A DNA stretch of 64,000 bases from Gongronella butleri (Eukaryota > Mucoromycota > Mucoromycetes > Mucorales > Cunninghamellaceae), in the NCBI GenBank assembly GCA_025201375.1, contig JAIWZP010000030.1, forward strand, positions 310,001-374,000. The letters are read 5' to 3'. The position numbers and the translations under genes are program-made. The notes beneath the pieces are model-generated. The model saw only the letters and a program-made list of their open reading frames with translations. It was not told the DNA's origin and searched no databases. How positions within the stretch are numbered: position 1 is the first letter of the stretch; the number at the start of each line of letters is the position of its first letter. This document shows positions 1 through 13,422 of the stretch, one piece after another.

Positions 1-667
1 TTCTCCGTCAGTTTTGATCTGACGTCCGTGAAACTGGTATAGTGATTTCATCCGTCAGAGCATAGAAATTTATCATTGTTTGTCTTAGCAGCGCAATGTG
101 AATAGCTTATGGTACAGTATGGAAATTGTAAAAAAACGATATACACGTGTATTTTGTCACCTGCAGATCTCCTCGACCAAATGATGCCAAAGTTGGCACA
201 GAGAAGTCTGAGGCAAGAACTCGAAGCAATTCAAACTTTTGTGGCCATCGGTTATGATGGTAACATTCTCGAGTCACACTTATGGTCTCGGGTTAAAACG
301 CACCGCGATCACCGCAGTGCTTGTCTCGGAAGGCGAGTCATCGGGACTCTCTGGCCTCACTCATTCATTCGAGACGCCGTGTGCCTTGATCGGATGAGCC
401 TTTGACATGCAATGGGGAAAATGGCACGCGTAGCAGTAGGAAAACACTCACAAAAAAAAAATCACAGTTAAAAACATGGATCTGGGTCCTTTTTTTTTTA
501 TTGAAACGAGGTGAGGGAATGGTAAAAACTATACAAGTGCGATGGGGAAAAGAATCGACGGCACAAAAGAAAAGTGTACGGTACAAATATGAAAAATCAC
601 ATAAAAAAAAAAAAAAAAAAGGGTGTAGCAAGGCAAAAAAAGATGGTATGGCGGCGCTTTTTTTTTT
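1..667. other. Left-edge intergenic stretch
   Basis: I see no supportable gene here. The first 37 bases match two other places in the window (21795-21831 and 28912-28948) without gaps, so they belong to a degenerate dispersed repeat. The largest reading frame (109-405, 98 codons) has no recognisable motif. A-runs and T-runs near 485 and 603-620 resemble those in introns and 3' flanks elsewhere. The right end is the 3' flank of the STI1-type gene. Confidence 0.5.
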
Positions 668-1959
668 TTAGCCCATGCGCAGGACACCTGCGCTCATGAG
701 CTTGCGGATGTTTGCAGCGATTTGGGGGTTCTTGAGATGTTCCTGGGCAGCCTTTGGGTTTTCTTGCATTTGTTGGAGGATTTGCTGCATGATGGGGTCG
801 GACAGGATGCGCTGGACCTCGGGGTCCTGAGCGGCGCGCTTGAGGGTCTCCTCTTGCGACTCATTGGCGGCGGCGCCCGTGAAGGGGTTCATGGCCTGGT
901 ACGCCTTGGCCAATTGCTGCTGGATCTCACGCGTGCACTTGCCGTCCGTGTCGTGCTCGCGCGCCTGCTCGAGCGTGTCAATGCACTCCTGGAACTCCTT
1001 TTTGGCGAATTGGACTGCGGCCTTGCGAATGTAGCCGCGAGCTAAGATTAAAAAAAAAAAAAAAAAAAAAGAAAAAGAGGATGAGCGCGCGTGTCCTCAT
1101 AAAAATAACAAAACTCGTTTTTTACCAAAGTTGGGGTCGAGTTCAATGCACTTGTTGGCGTCCTTTTCGGCCTCGTGGATGGCCATGAGCTTGAGGTAGC
1201 AGACGGCGCGGTTGGAGTAAGGGCGGACGTCATTTTCGTTGCGCTTGATGGCCTCGGTGTACTGCTCAATAGCCTCGGGCCACTTGGACTCCTTGAAAAA
1301 GGCATTACCGGCCTCGCGCGCCTTGTCGGCCAACGCGGGGTCGTGGTACGCGGCCTTTTCCTGCTCCTTTTTGGCCTTTTCCGTGTCGCGCAGCTTTTGC
1401 AGCGTGTCGGGCGTGCGGTGCTCCGTCAGCGACTTGCCATAGTACTTGATGGCATTGTCCAGATCACCCTTTTTCACATACGCGCTACCAATGCGCTGCA
1501 GAGCTCTGAATAAAAAAAAATAGAAAAACACACGGATGAGCACACACGCACAACTAATTTTTTTCCCACGAATTTTTGTTTTGTTTTACCTGGCAATCAG
1601 CTTGTAGTCGGTGCGAAGCTCGCGGCCCTTTTCCACGGCATCCTCGCACACGGTAATGCACTCGTCATAGTTCTCTTGTTCGAACAAGACGGCTGGGAAA
1701 AAAAAAAGAAGAAAAATGAGCCATTGTACGCGCGTCATTGTCCCTCCATGGTCGATCCACTGATTCTCTGCATGGCTTGCGCCGTGTTTCTCGGGGTGTT
1801 GCGGAACTTACCAGCCTTGTTGGTCAAAAAGGTGATGTTGGTGTTGTCGAGTTCCCAAGCCTTGTTATAGTGGGTGAGGGCCTCTTCAAAGTTGCGCGCC
1901 TTGTAGGCCTTGTTTCCGAGTTCCTTTTCGGTCAGAGCGAGCTGCTTATCGTCAGACAT
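668..1959 (-). CDS. STI1: STI1/HOP-type Hsp70-Hsp90 co-chaperone, short form (TPR2A-TPR2B-DP2)
   Basis: Cytosolic adaptor that links Hsp70 and Hsp90 through TPR clamps. Exons on the minus strand: 1959-1812, 1692-1590, 1505-1126 and 1041-668; they join in phase to 334 residues. The protein opens with MSDDKQLALTEKELGN, which matches the start of the TPR2A block of animal and yeast HOP. TPR2A then continues (AYVKKGDLDNAIKYYGKSL, EHRTPD), followed by TPR2B (AREAGNAFFKESKWPEAIE, YSNRAVCYLKL) and a C-terminal DP2/STI1 motif (DPEVQRILSDPIMQQILQQM, EHLKNPQIAANIRKLM). The usual N-terminal TPR1 and DP1 are missing: family members are usually ~550-590 residues. Only ~390 bp separate this start from the divergent histidyl-tRNA synthetase, so the missing half cannot lie upstream. 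Nematode STI-1 has the same reduced layout. Family assignment is firm; the start is inferred. Confidence 0.92.
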
Positions 1960-2346
1960 GAGTATAAAGAGAGAGAGAGAGAGAGGGAGAAAGAGAAAAA
2001 AAAGAAAAAAAGTTGAACAAGAAGAAAGAAAGAGAAAATGATCGAAACCCCCACCCACGCGTGCCTTGAAAAGCAAGTGCAAAGTTTCCAGAAGCTTTCC
2101 ACAGGTGACGGTGTTTTTTAAAAGCCCGACGTTTGAATTTGCATCATTTTTGTTGCTCTTTTGCTTTTTTTTTTTTTTTCCCCTCCATTTTTTTACGTTT
2201 TCTATGTTACTGCTGCGACCCCACGGGCGCGGGACGCCTTTTTCACGCCTTTTGGGTAAGCAAGGGCTGCGTTGTGTCGTTGCTTTTTCAATTGCTTCAA
2301 CGCTGTCTCTTTTTTTTTTAAAAATAAAACACAACAAACCTCAGGT
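1960..2346. promoter_or_regulatory. Divergent promoter region between STI1 and HTS1
   Basis: A 387-bp spacer separates two head-to-head start codons, so both promoters must lie here. It holds a GA-rich run directly upstream of the STI1 start (about 1972-2035) and T-runs near 2165-2200 and 2310. I find no clear TATA box. An in-frame ATG at 2272 and a CTCAG just before 2347 leave open a 5' extension or a 5' intron for HTS1. Confidence 0.5.
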
Positions 2347-3735
2347 ATGCGTGCCTATTCGTTAAAGACGCCCAAAGGGACGCGCGACTATGACGCCAAG
2401 GATATGGCGTTGCGGCAGCACATTTTCGACACGATTACGGGCGTGTTTCGGCGGCATGGCGCGGTGACGATTGACACGCCTGTGTTTGAATTGCGCGACA
2501 CACTGATGGACAAGTATGGTGAGGACAGCAAGCTGATTTACGATCTTGCTGATCAGGGCGGCGAGGCGTGCTCGCTGCGGTACGATCTGACGGTGCCGTT
2601 TGCGCGGTACCTTGCGATGCATGGCAAGGCGCAGCAATTCCAGCTTAAGCGGTACCAATTGGCCAAAGTGTATCGTCGTGATCAGCCTGCAATGACCAAG
2701 GGCCGCCTGCGCGAGTTTTATCAATGCGATTTCGACATTGCGGGCCAGTACGATGTGATGCTGCCGGACACGGAGATTCTGGGCGTGCTGACAGAGACAT
2801 TGGACGCGCTGCAATTGCCTGTGGACTATCAAATCAAGCTAAATCATCGTCAGCTGCTGGATGGGCTGTTTCAAGTGTGTGGTGTGTTGCCGAGCGACGT
2901 GCGGTCTGTTTCTGCAGCCATTGACAAGCTGGACAAGATGTCATGGGCGGATGTGCGGTACGAATTGATGCACCAGCGAGGCATTGATGGTTCCGTGGCC
3001 GATCGCATTGGCCATTATGTGCAACAGCAAGGCGACGCGCAATTGATTGATTCTCTTGCACGCGACGATGGTCTCATGGCACATGCGCAAGCCAGCCAGG
3101 GGATCAAGGAATTGCAGCTGTTGATGAGCTATGGCGAGGTGTTTGATCTTCAAAAACGCGTTCGAATTGATTTGAGCTTGGCGCGCGGATTGGACTATTA
3201 CACGGGCATCATCTACGAGGCGGTAGCGCGTGAAAAAGACGTTGGCTCCATTGCCGCCGGTGGCCGCTACGACGACCTCGTGGGATCGCTGTTGCCGCAG
3301 GACAAGAAAAAGAAGAAAAAACAGATTCCGTGCATTGGCCTGTCCATTGGCGTCGAGCGCATTTACTCGCTTTTGCAGGAAAACCAAGCCGAGGTGGCAC
3401 GCCGCGGGATCCGCAGCCATCCGACCGATGTGTATGTGATTTCCGTGGGTGATGGCCTTGTCAAGGAGCGCATGCAGTTGGCCAAGGAGCTGTGGGATGC
3501 CGGCATTGCCGCTTCCTACATGTACAAAACGAAACCCAAGCTTGAGAAGCAATGGGCCGCATGTGATCGCGAAGAAATCCCACTTGCCATCATTGTTGGC
3601 CAGGATGAGCTTGACCAGGGCATTGTGCGCATCAAGGACATGGCCGCCAAGGATGATGCGCAGGGCAAGGGCCAAACCGTCGCCCGCACAGACATGATTG
3701 CCACGATTCAATCCCTGTTAAAGCGCGCCTCCTAG
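2347..3735 (+). CDS. HTS1: Histidyl-tRNA synthetase
   Basis: Class II aminoacyl-tRNA synthetase that charges tRNA-His with histidine. Single exon, 462 residues from the ATG at 2347. Motif 1 region follows TPKGTRDY; motif 2 is visible as KVYRRDQPAMTKGRLREFYQ; the histidine-binding signatures ARGLDYYTG and GGRYDDL are present; motif 3 is GLSIGVERIY; a C-terminal anticodon-binding domain follows (VYVISVGDG to the end). A lysine run (DKKKKKK, around 3301-3320) sits just before motif 3, in a loop that varies in the family. The frame stays open upstream to an ATG at 2272, adding 25 residues rich in Phe, Asn and Cys. In many fungi one gene makes mitochondrial and cytosolic forms from two starts, so this extension may matter, although it is not a typical Arg-rich presequence. 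It is the largest intronless gene here. Confidence 0.96.
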   Translation: MRAYSLKTPKGTRDYDAKDMALRQHIFDTITGVFRRHGAVTIDTPVFELRDTLMDKYGEDSKLIYDLADQGGEACSLRYDLTVPFARYLAMHGKAQQFQLKRYQLAKVYRRDQPAMTKGRLREFYQCDFDIAGQYDVMLPDTEILGVLTETLDALQLPVDYQIKLNHRQLLDGLFQVCGVLPSDVRSVSAAIDKLDKMSWADVRYELMHQRGIDGSVADRIGHYVQQQGDAQLIDSLARDDGLMAHAQASQGIKELQLLMSYGEVFDLQKRVRIDLSLARGLDYYTGIIYEAVAREKDVGSIAAGGRYDDLVGSLLPQDKKKKKKQIPCIGLSIGVERIYSLLQENQAEVARRGIRSHPTDVYVISVGDGLVKERMQLAKELWDAGIAASYMYKTKPKLEKQWAACDREEIPLAIIVGQDELDQGIVRIKDMAAKDDAQGKGQTVARTDMIATIQSLLKRAS

Positions 3736-3983
3736 ATTTTTTGCCACTTTTTTTTCTTTTTCTTGCCACGTTACGTTACCCCCCCCCCTCACGCATTTTT
3801 TTTCTCAACTGCTTCTTGTATATATCCCCTTTCTAGACAAATGTTACAAAATAAAATGATTCTTGCTATTTTATCACTTTTTTTCACAAGAAAAAAAGGC
3901 GTCATCAGGGCAAGGTACAAATAGACAGTGGGGATATTTTCTAGGGGAGATCCAACGGGAAGTGAGGGGCATAAATGAGTGAA
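3736..3983. other. Convergent 3' ends of HTS1 and VPS1
   Basis: Short spacer between two converging genes. AATAAA-like hexamers appear on the plus strand near 3849 (ACAAAATAAAATG), fitting polyadenylation of HTS1. T-rich and C-rich runs occupy 3740-3800. No gene is seen. Confidence 0.5.
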
Positions 3984-6735
<2,752 letters not shown>

Positions 6736-7625
6736 CTGTCAGGAAATGGCAAAGGTAAAAAGTGTCGTAAAAGCGAAAAAGAGGAAAAACAGGGGGAAAA
6801 AGCTTATCGAGCGGGCTCAACTAGAGAGAAAGAGAGTGAGGGACGGCGCGTGGATGTTTTAGCACGAGTGAGACGAGCAGAGAGCACGTTGACAGGCCGT
6901 CAGGACAAGGGGAAAGGGGAAAAAGGGACAAAGAGGAGCAAGATGGAGAGAAAAGAAGAAGAAGAAAGGAAAAAAAAAAGAGAGGCCAAGCAAAAAAAGA
7001 CCTTTTCTCCTTTTTTGAAACACCTGCCGCGTTGCACTTTTTTTTGCCCCTGATGTCGTCATGTCCCGCCCCGCGCCAAACATTATCGGATGTCGCCGCA
7101 AATGACAGGAAGTCAGTTCAACGAATCCATTCTGAGCGGCAATTGCTCTTCAAAACAATGCAAAAGAGGTGGGAGGGGGGACAATGCCATCGCAGCTATG
7201 TGGGCCACGCGCAAAAGTAAAAGAAAAAAAAAAGGCGGGGTTGCCATTGAACGCGTTCGATCTGCTGCCAAGGGTGCCAAGGCACATTTCATTGGAAATG
7301 GAAGAGTCTGGAGCCTCAATTGAACGCGTACAAATCACAGGCACACAAGCACAGACCTCGGGTCACAAACTCAGGTCAAAAGGCGCAGTGCTTGGGTGGC
7401 ACGTGGATCGATCATGCGCGTCCATCCGTGTATTTTTTTTTAAAATAGAGTGGGTATTTCGTTTTTTTGAAGCGTCGCCATGACGAACGACTTCCATTGA
7501 AAAGATGCGGGCACGCCCCCCTCCCCTGTTGATGAAAGGATCGACGATCCACGAGGAAAAACGCGTAGAATCGCGCTTGGTTTTTTATTCTTTTCATTCT
7601 TTTTGCAAAAAAAAAAAAAAGGATG
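6736..7625. other. Intergenic region upstream of VPS1
   Basis: About 890 bp with no supportable gene. The part next to VPS1 (6760-7000) is purine-rich on the plus strand (GAAAAAG and AGAGAG runs), as expected of a 5' flank. T-runs at 7432-7442 and A-runs at 7606-7620 precede the 3' end of the next gene. Reading frames here are short and low in complexity. Confidence 0.5.
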
Positions 7626-8345
7626 CTAGCCTAGGTTTGTTTTCCATATATCCTTGATGCTGCTAATGTAATTTCTCTCTGGAAGCAAACGCTTATCTTG
7701 CACGGGAAGCGCACTGGTTGCATACGGATAGCCCGAGTAGAATGGATGCGAGTACATGTATGGATCGCATGGGTACGGGTGCAAGGGCGGATGGCCCATG
7801 AATGTATTGTGCGGCATCATCATGGACGATGCCTGCATCGGGTAATTGGCCGGGTACATGTTTGAATAAGGCGGATACATAGGCGGAACGGGCGGCATCA
7901 TATAGCCAGCATAAGGGTGATGATAAGGATAGGGCATGTGTGGCAAATCGTCGTCTTCGTCGTCTTCGTCGTCGCGCTGGCCGCGTGGCGGAGGACCATA
8001 GGGTGGCGGGTACATGGGCGGCGGCACCATGGGCGATATTTCATAGCCAACAGATGGCTCAATTCTGGTTTTGCCCAGCGGCGGCAGCATATGCGACAGA
8101 TGCCCTGGTCCTAGGTAAGGATTGACAAACGGAGCATCCACCCCTGCCGCATCTCGCACCGCTCGACGCACCGATTTCATAAAACTATTGCTTCGGCCGC
8201 TCTTTTTACTGCTTTGATAGCTGCTGCTCGTTGTGTACCCTTCATCCAGCGTTGGAGGTGGCGGCGGCGGCGACCTAGGCGGCCCATACCCGTCCGCGCG
8301 CAGCACCGTCGGCTGCTTTCCCTGCTTTCCCTGATTCTTTTTCAT
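7626..8345 (-). CDS. Pro/Tyr/Met-rich protein of unknown function
   Basis: Single exon of 239 residues from the ATG ending at 8345 (MKKNQGKQGKQPTV). I do not recognise a family. Visible parts: a basic N-terminus; a Pro run (RSPPPPPPTLDEG); a Ser/Lys-rich segment (SSSYQSSKKSGRSNSFMKSV); a central block rich in Pro, Tyr, Met and Gly with repeated PPMYPP- and YPPPYGPP-like pieces; an acidic patch (RDDEDDEDDDLPH, ~residue 135); a His/Tyr-rich tail; and a short charged end (DKRLLPERNYISSIKDIW). There is no signal peptide and no membrane helix, so an intrinsically disordered, possibly RNA-binding or condensate protein is the likely nature. Codon use and the open frame support a gene. The frame is open to an ATG at 8672, but the region between 8346 and 8672 is T/A-run DNA and is unlikely to be coding. 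Confidence 0.7.
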   Translation of the reverse strand: MKKNQGKQGKQPTVLRADGYGPPRSPPPPPPTLDEGYTTSSSYQSSKKSGRSNSFMKSVRRAVRDAAGVDAPFVNPYLGPGHLSHMLPPLGKTRIEPSVGYEISPMVPPPMYPPPYGPPPRGQRDDEDDEDDDLPHMPYPYHHPYAGYMMPPVPPMYPPYSNMYPANYPMQASSMMMPHNTFMGHPPLHPYPCDPYMYSHPFYSGYPYATSALPVQDKRLLPERNYISSIKDIWKTNLG

Positions 8346-8741
8346 TGCGATGCGGAAAAAAAGTGAAAATAATAAAAAAAAAAAAGAGACAACAAACCTT
8401 TTTTTTTTGCCTTTTTTCTTGGTTTTGTGTCTTTTATAGGGAAAAGTAGGGTGGGATGAAGTCACGATCATGTCATTGCAATGGATGACCGCATCAGGCC
8501 GCAGGGGATGACAACACGCGGTGCTGCCATGCCGACCTCGGTTTGAGCCTCCGCTCAAAATGGTCGTGTGCATGAAAAAAAAAAAAAAAAAAACAGCCAT
8601 GGCCACGGACGCCTGGCACGTGAATCGTGCTGAGCTCCAAATCAGGCAACTGGAGAGCTGGGCCAGCCCCAAATGCTGGAGTTTTTCGTTTTCGTTCCTG
8701 TTTCTTCTTTTTTTCTCTCGCTTTTTTGTTCTTTTTCAACC
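8346..8741. promoter_or_regulatory. Divergent intergenic region (Pro-rich gene / acyltransferase)
   Basis: About 400 bp between two divergent starts. It contains A- and T-runs (8373-8410, 8575-8592) and a pyrimidine-rich stretch (8685-8740) directly before the acyltransferase ATG, typical of fungal 5' leaders. No TATA box or gene is clear. Confidence 0.45.
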
Positions 8742-10580
8742 ATGCCCTTTGGTTTAGGCCACGAACTCGTTATTCTTATCTCACGCGCGGCGCTTTGGTC
8801 GTTCTTTTCTGACATCAAGTTGGAGAATGCCGACAGAGCGCCAAAAGATATACCCTTGATTGTGTAAGTCGTGTTTTATTGGTAGCCTTTTGGGCAAATT
8901 GTCTGTGCTTTTGGCTTACGTGCCGCCCTTTTTTTTTTTTTTTAACCCTGTGGGTTGCTAGGACGGCGACACACCATAATATGATTTGCGATCCTGCCAT
9001 TTTGTCGGTGACATACCCCGAGTCGCGCCGGTTGCATTATTGGGCCAAGAACACATTGTTCAAGAACCCGCACGCGGCCGCCTTTTTCACCAATTGCGGT
9101 GTGTTGCCCGTGGATCGCACCACAAAGGACAATGCATTGCTTTACAAGCACACACTCGATGCTCTGCGCCTCGGCGAGGCCATTGCCGTCTTTCCCGAGG
9201 GCACGAGCCACACACTGCCGCATATGGGCGTCTTCAAAGACGGTGCGAGCTTTGTAAGCCCGTTTTTTTTTCTCATCACACGCTTCCACTGTGACATTTT
9301 TTCATAAACTCAATTTCTTTTTTTTTATTCAGGCCGCTCTCGAATATGCAAAGTCGATCCACGAGGACCCGCGTCCCAATCCTGACGGCTCGCTTCCCAA
9401 GCCGATGGCCATCCAGCCCGTCGGCATCGTCTACCCGCAAAAATCAAAGTATCGCAGTATGGCCATTGTCAGGTAAAAATAGAGAAAAGAGCAAAAAAAA
9501 AGGGGGGAAGGATAGTATAAATCTCACCTTTTCTTTTTTTTTTTTTTTAGCTATGGCGAACCAATTTACATGGATGAGTATCTGCCCGTATTCTTGCAAG
9601 ATGCCAAAAAGGGCGCCAAGATGCTGACACAGGCGATTTTGGACGCCACTGAGAAATTGTCGGTCAATGCGCCCAATTGGCAGATCCGCGATGTGTCCGA
9701 AATGGCGCGCCATTTGCTGTTCCCCGGCGAAATGGCCACCATGGACGATTATGTGCCCGTGATCCAGAGGTAAGACTTGAGTTTGATGCATTTCAAACAC
9801 TATATCAACTTTCTTTTTTTTTTGGTGTTTAGTTTGATCAACAGTTTTGCGACACTGGGCAGCGAGGACAAGAATGTGATGAAGCTGCAGGAGAGTCTGC
9901 TTGCGTACAAGCTGGAATTGGACGATTTGCTGCTGATGGACTCACACATTGCCAATTACAATGAAAAAGAGATCACCAAGGTGTCGACCTCGATCAATTT
10001 GCTGCGACGCACGGCGGCGTCGCTTGGCGATTTGCTGCTCTTCTTTGCGGGTGTGCTGGTGCACCTTCCGCTGTACATTGCGGGCCATTATGCGGGCAAG
10101 ATGACCATCTTTGAGGAGGCGCGTGCCCAGAGCAAGATTGTGTATGGAATTGCTCTTTTGCCTGTCGTGTACCTCGTCGGCTTTTTGCTCGCGTGGTACT
10201 TCCTGTTTGGCGGCTCGTTCTTTGGCATGCTCGTTGCCATGGCGACCACCGCCACCTTTTTCTGGTATCACAATGTCTCCATTGACGAGCGCTACGACAA
10301 TTTCAAGGACCTGCTCGGCCGCTGGCGCATCTTTGACGCCACCGTGCTCGGCAGAGGCATGTGGCGCCGCAAGGTCCGGATACTCAAGCTCAAGGAGCTG
10401 CGCCAGATCAATCTTGCCGAGCTGCGCGCCTTCATCAAGGAACACAAATCAGACAATGACCACGTCCACACCGTCTGGAACGCCATCCGCAAGCGTGGCC
10501 AGGCCTTTGGTGACGCCTCGCGTCTCAGTGGACGCAAGCGCAAGCTGGCAAAGCAGTACGAATGGTCCTTTGAAGGCTAG
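8742..10580 (+). CDS. Glycerol-3-phosphate/DHAP acyltransferase, Gpt2/Sct1-like
   Basis: Membrane enzyme of the ER that makes lysophosphatidic acid, the first step of glycerolipid synthesis. Exons 8742-8863, 8962-9253, 9333-9472, 9551-9769 and 9833-10580 join to 506 residues. PlsC motifs are visible: block I THHNMICDP (H-x4-D) at the start of exon 2, a later VLPVDRTT, and block III as FPEGTSH. QPVGIVYP and YGEPI follow, as in Gpt2/Sct1. The C-terminal half has two or more membrane helices (LLLFFAGVLVHLPLYIAGHY, and about 10135-10270). A basic end (KRGQAFGD...KRKLAKQYEW) closes it. It is shorter than yeast Gpt2/Sct1 (~740 residues) because the long acidic tail is absent. Exon 1 begins MPFGLGHELVILISRAALW, which gives an N-terminal hydrophobic anchor. 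Which of the two yeast paralogues it matches cannot be told. Confidence 0.9.
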
Positions 10581-10926
10581 CTTCCCCCTTTTTTCTCTTT
10601 TCTCTCATTGTCACTCTTTCCCCCATTGTTTTAGACCTTTTTTGACACAAAAATAATTCGTTGGAAATCTTTTTCGTTTTGCCCGTGGGTGGGTGGCGTT
10701 CGTTGCGAAAAAAAAAAAAGGCCATGGGAAAAGAAAAAAGAACTGAATCAGACGTGGGTCACGAGATTGGCGCAGTGAAATTGGGCACGCCCTTTTTTTG
10801 TTTCCTTTGCTGCGGAGTTTTTTGCTTTGCTCGGGCGGACCAACAAATAAATATTCTGTTCTTGGAGCTGATTTTCCTCCTCTTTTTTCTTTTTTCCTTC
10901 CCTTCTCGAGCCGTTTCGAATCTACG
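10581..10926. other. Intergenic region before eS27
   Basis: Holds the 3' flank of the acyltransferase (AAAATAAT near 10648) and the promoter of eS27. A strong pyrimidine tract (about 10870-10905) lies just upstream of the eS27 start, as is common for ribosomal protein genes. No gene is seen. Confidence 0.45.
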
Positions 10927-11637
10927 ATGACTGTAAGTTGAGCACATGCCCCTTTATACCACTATTCCAGCTGCGATGCATGTGCCAAAACGATAGGACG
11001 ACGGATGGAATCCATCATGAGAAAGAAAAACGATGGATGGATGCTTTTTGAGATGGATGGATGCGTGGAAGGAGAAGGCGCACTTGTTTTTTTGGGGGGC
11101 TGTTTCTTTGGTACCTTGTTCCGTCGTCTGTCGCCATGGGCACTCGTACTGACACACACGCACACACGCACACACACACACACGCACCTACAGTCGACCT
11201 CGCCATAAAAAAGCCAATTGCTCACGGCTGCCTCTTTTTCAATTTTTAGTTGGCTGTCGATCTCCTTCACCCCACTGTTGAACACGAAAAGCGTGCCCAC
11301 AAGCTCAAGCGTCTTGTGCAATCCCCCAACTCGTACTTCATGGACGTCAAGTGCCCTGGTAAGAAACTAAAAGATAACAAAAAATGGACAAGCCTCCTTT
11401 TGCGACGGATCGCCTACGTGCAAACGCACATTTAAATCATCCATGATCTTGCGTCATCCATTGGCTCACGCTCTCCTTTTTTTTCTCTTCTTCTCAGGTT
11501 GCTTGAACATCAGCACCGTCTTCAGCCACGCCCAAACGGTTGTCCTGTGCTCGTCCTGCGGCACCGTCTTGTGCCAGCCCACTGGTGGCCGTGCCCGTTT
11601 GACCGAAGGTTGCTCTTTCCGCAAGAAGGCCAACTAG
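10927..11637 (+). CDS. RPS27: 40S ribosomal protein eS27
   Basis: Zinc-finger protein of the small ribosomal subunit. Exons 10927-10932, 11250-11358 and 11498-11637 give 84 residues, the usual family length. The first exon codes only Met-Thr; the 317-bp intron 1 starts GTAAGT at 10933 and ends TTTTTAG before 11250. The protein then runs [20 protein letters not shown] and carries the four zinc cysteines as C-P-G-C, formed across intron 2, and C-S-S-C; it ends in [10 protein letters not shown]. Intron 1 contains ATGGATGG repeats and a CA/CACG-rich stretch (11150-11185). The very short first exon resembles other ribosomal protein genes, where early introns often raise expression. Assignment is secure. 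Confidence 0.96.
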
Positions 11638-11828
11638 AGATATTCACCCCATCGGCATTGATTTAAAAAATATGCAATAAAAAGTCATGTTTTGATCCAT
11701 TGAATGTTTAACCAACAAAAAAAAACAAAATGCACACGCACGACTCCCCTCCCAAATAATGCAAAGAAACTGTGGTCCCTATCATACGACTTGCCCAGAC
11801 CACTAGTCGCACAGTGTCCACGCAGACT

Positions 11829-11829
<1 letters not shown>

Positions 11830-11871
<42 letters not shown>
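11830..11871. repeat. Homopolymer, 42 A
   Basis: Uninterrupted run of A on the plus strand in the 3' region downstream of eS27. The length could be affected by sequencing or assembly error. It could also be a retroposition tail, but no retrotransposed gene is visible upstream. Confidence 0.9.
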
Positions 11872-11874
<3 letters not shown>

Positions 11875-13422
11875 TGCAGTGAGCACCTGCAGCGGAAGCA
11901 GGGGACTGGAAACCACGCATGACGTGTTTCCAGTGCCCCATGGCGCCATCCCTTTCATTGCGCCCCATCCGACCAAGACGACAGCATAATAATCATCCGT
12001 TGAATTGGATAACGAAGCAGCAACGGACGCAAATTGTATAAAACATGAAAATGAGTTGACGTGAAGCCTCACCTGGTCCGCAATTCCAGGTCCAAGGCTT
12101 GCAATGCGTACAAAATGCGAGAGCGGTTCGTTCGTGCTCCAAAAGAGCACTGCATAGATTCGAAAATGTGCGCGTGGTGCATTGCAAAAAAAAGAGTCCA
12201 AGCTGCCGCACGGACAATCATCTATCTGCCGCAGTCGATGAGCACAACCACACCTGATTTCTGGCCCAAGCAGCAGATAGACACATGCCGGATTGATTTC
12301 AGGCAGAAGGAAAAGTTGGTCCTTTTGCATCTCATGTGATATCATACATTTTTTTCCACAGACCATTCAGCTTGCAAACACACAACTCTGCGTATGATAC
12401 TATAGAGCACACTGTCCTCTGCAATGCTGTCGCTGGGTGCAAGGTTGCAGAGTGAATACAGTATCATACGTAAAAAGAGGAAAGGTTCAAGGAAACGGCC
12501 AATGGGGTTTTTTATGCGTGTTTTATTACACCCTTCTTCTTGACTTTTACATTGCGATACTGTATCCGTTTCTCAATATGATACGTAGGCTGATAGCCAG
12601 AAATTGACGTGCACTGTCATTCACTGCCTGCAACAACAGCGCGCTACACTGCTTGAAAAAGCGTACTTGTGCTTTAGGAAAACGAAAAGGCTCGTTTTTC
12701 GGAATTTGCCGGCTTGCTCCTCGATGTCCCTCCAGAAATTTTTTTACAGCCTACTTGCCCGCCGAAGAAAAATCGCGCCAGGGCGTCACGACACGAACTA
12801 CAGCCCAGTACTCGCGACTGGTCCGCCCGATTTTTTTTGAGCCCACAAATTCCAAAAACGTTCAATTTGCCCTATTTTGCATTCTTCTGTCCCTCTGCAT
12901 GGTCGACCCCGCTCAAAAATACTGTAGCCGCATCGATTTCAACGCAAAATTTGCACCAAAAAAGCTTAAACCAGCGCTACGACCACTTTTGAAAAATTCA
13001 GGGGTCACTCAGGGGTCGCACATTTCAATCTCAGAAAATGCCGAATTCGGATTTTTCGAACTCCGAGTGATCAATGCATCCCAAACAGGTAACTCCTACA
13101 ATTTGCTATTGGCAGACAAAATGGCTGATCGCCTCAACTTAAGAAAAAAGCCCAAAGAAGAGATGCATGAACGGTGATCGACTGAGAAAAATGCCTACTT
13201 TGGCAAGTTTTTTTTGCAAAAATTTAAGGTTTGACACTTCCGAATTAAGTGCATGGATTGCATGGAATTTTTATTTTTTTATCTTTTATTTTTTTATTTT
13301 TGCACCTGCTGTTTGTTGTGTACTGAGTGGGATGCAGCAGCCTGGTGAAATGACCGATGCAAAAAGTTACTGTACTGTAGAACTGTACAGTACAGTACTG
13401 TACCGTACAGTATCATACTGTA

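Noticed and set aside
12653..13177. 174-codon frame in the first island
   Set aside because: No recognisable domain, no splice context and low-complexity start; kept only as a note in the island entry.
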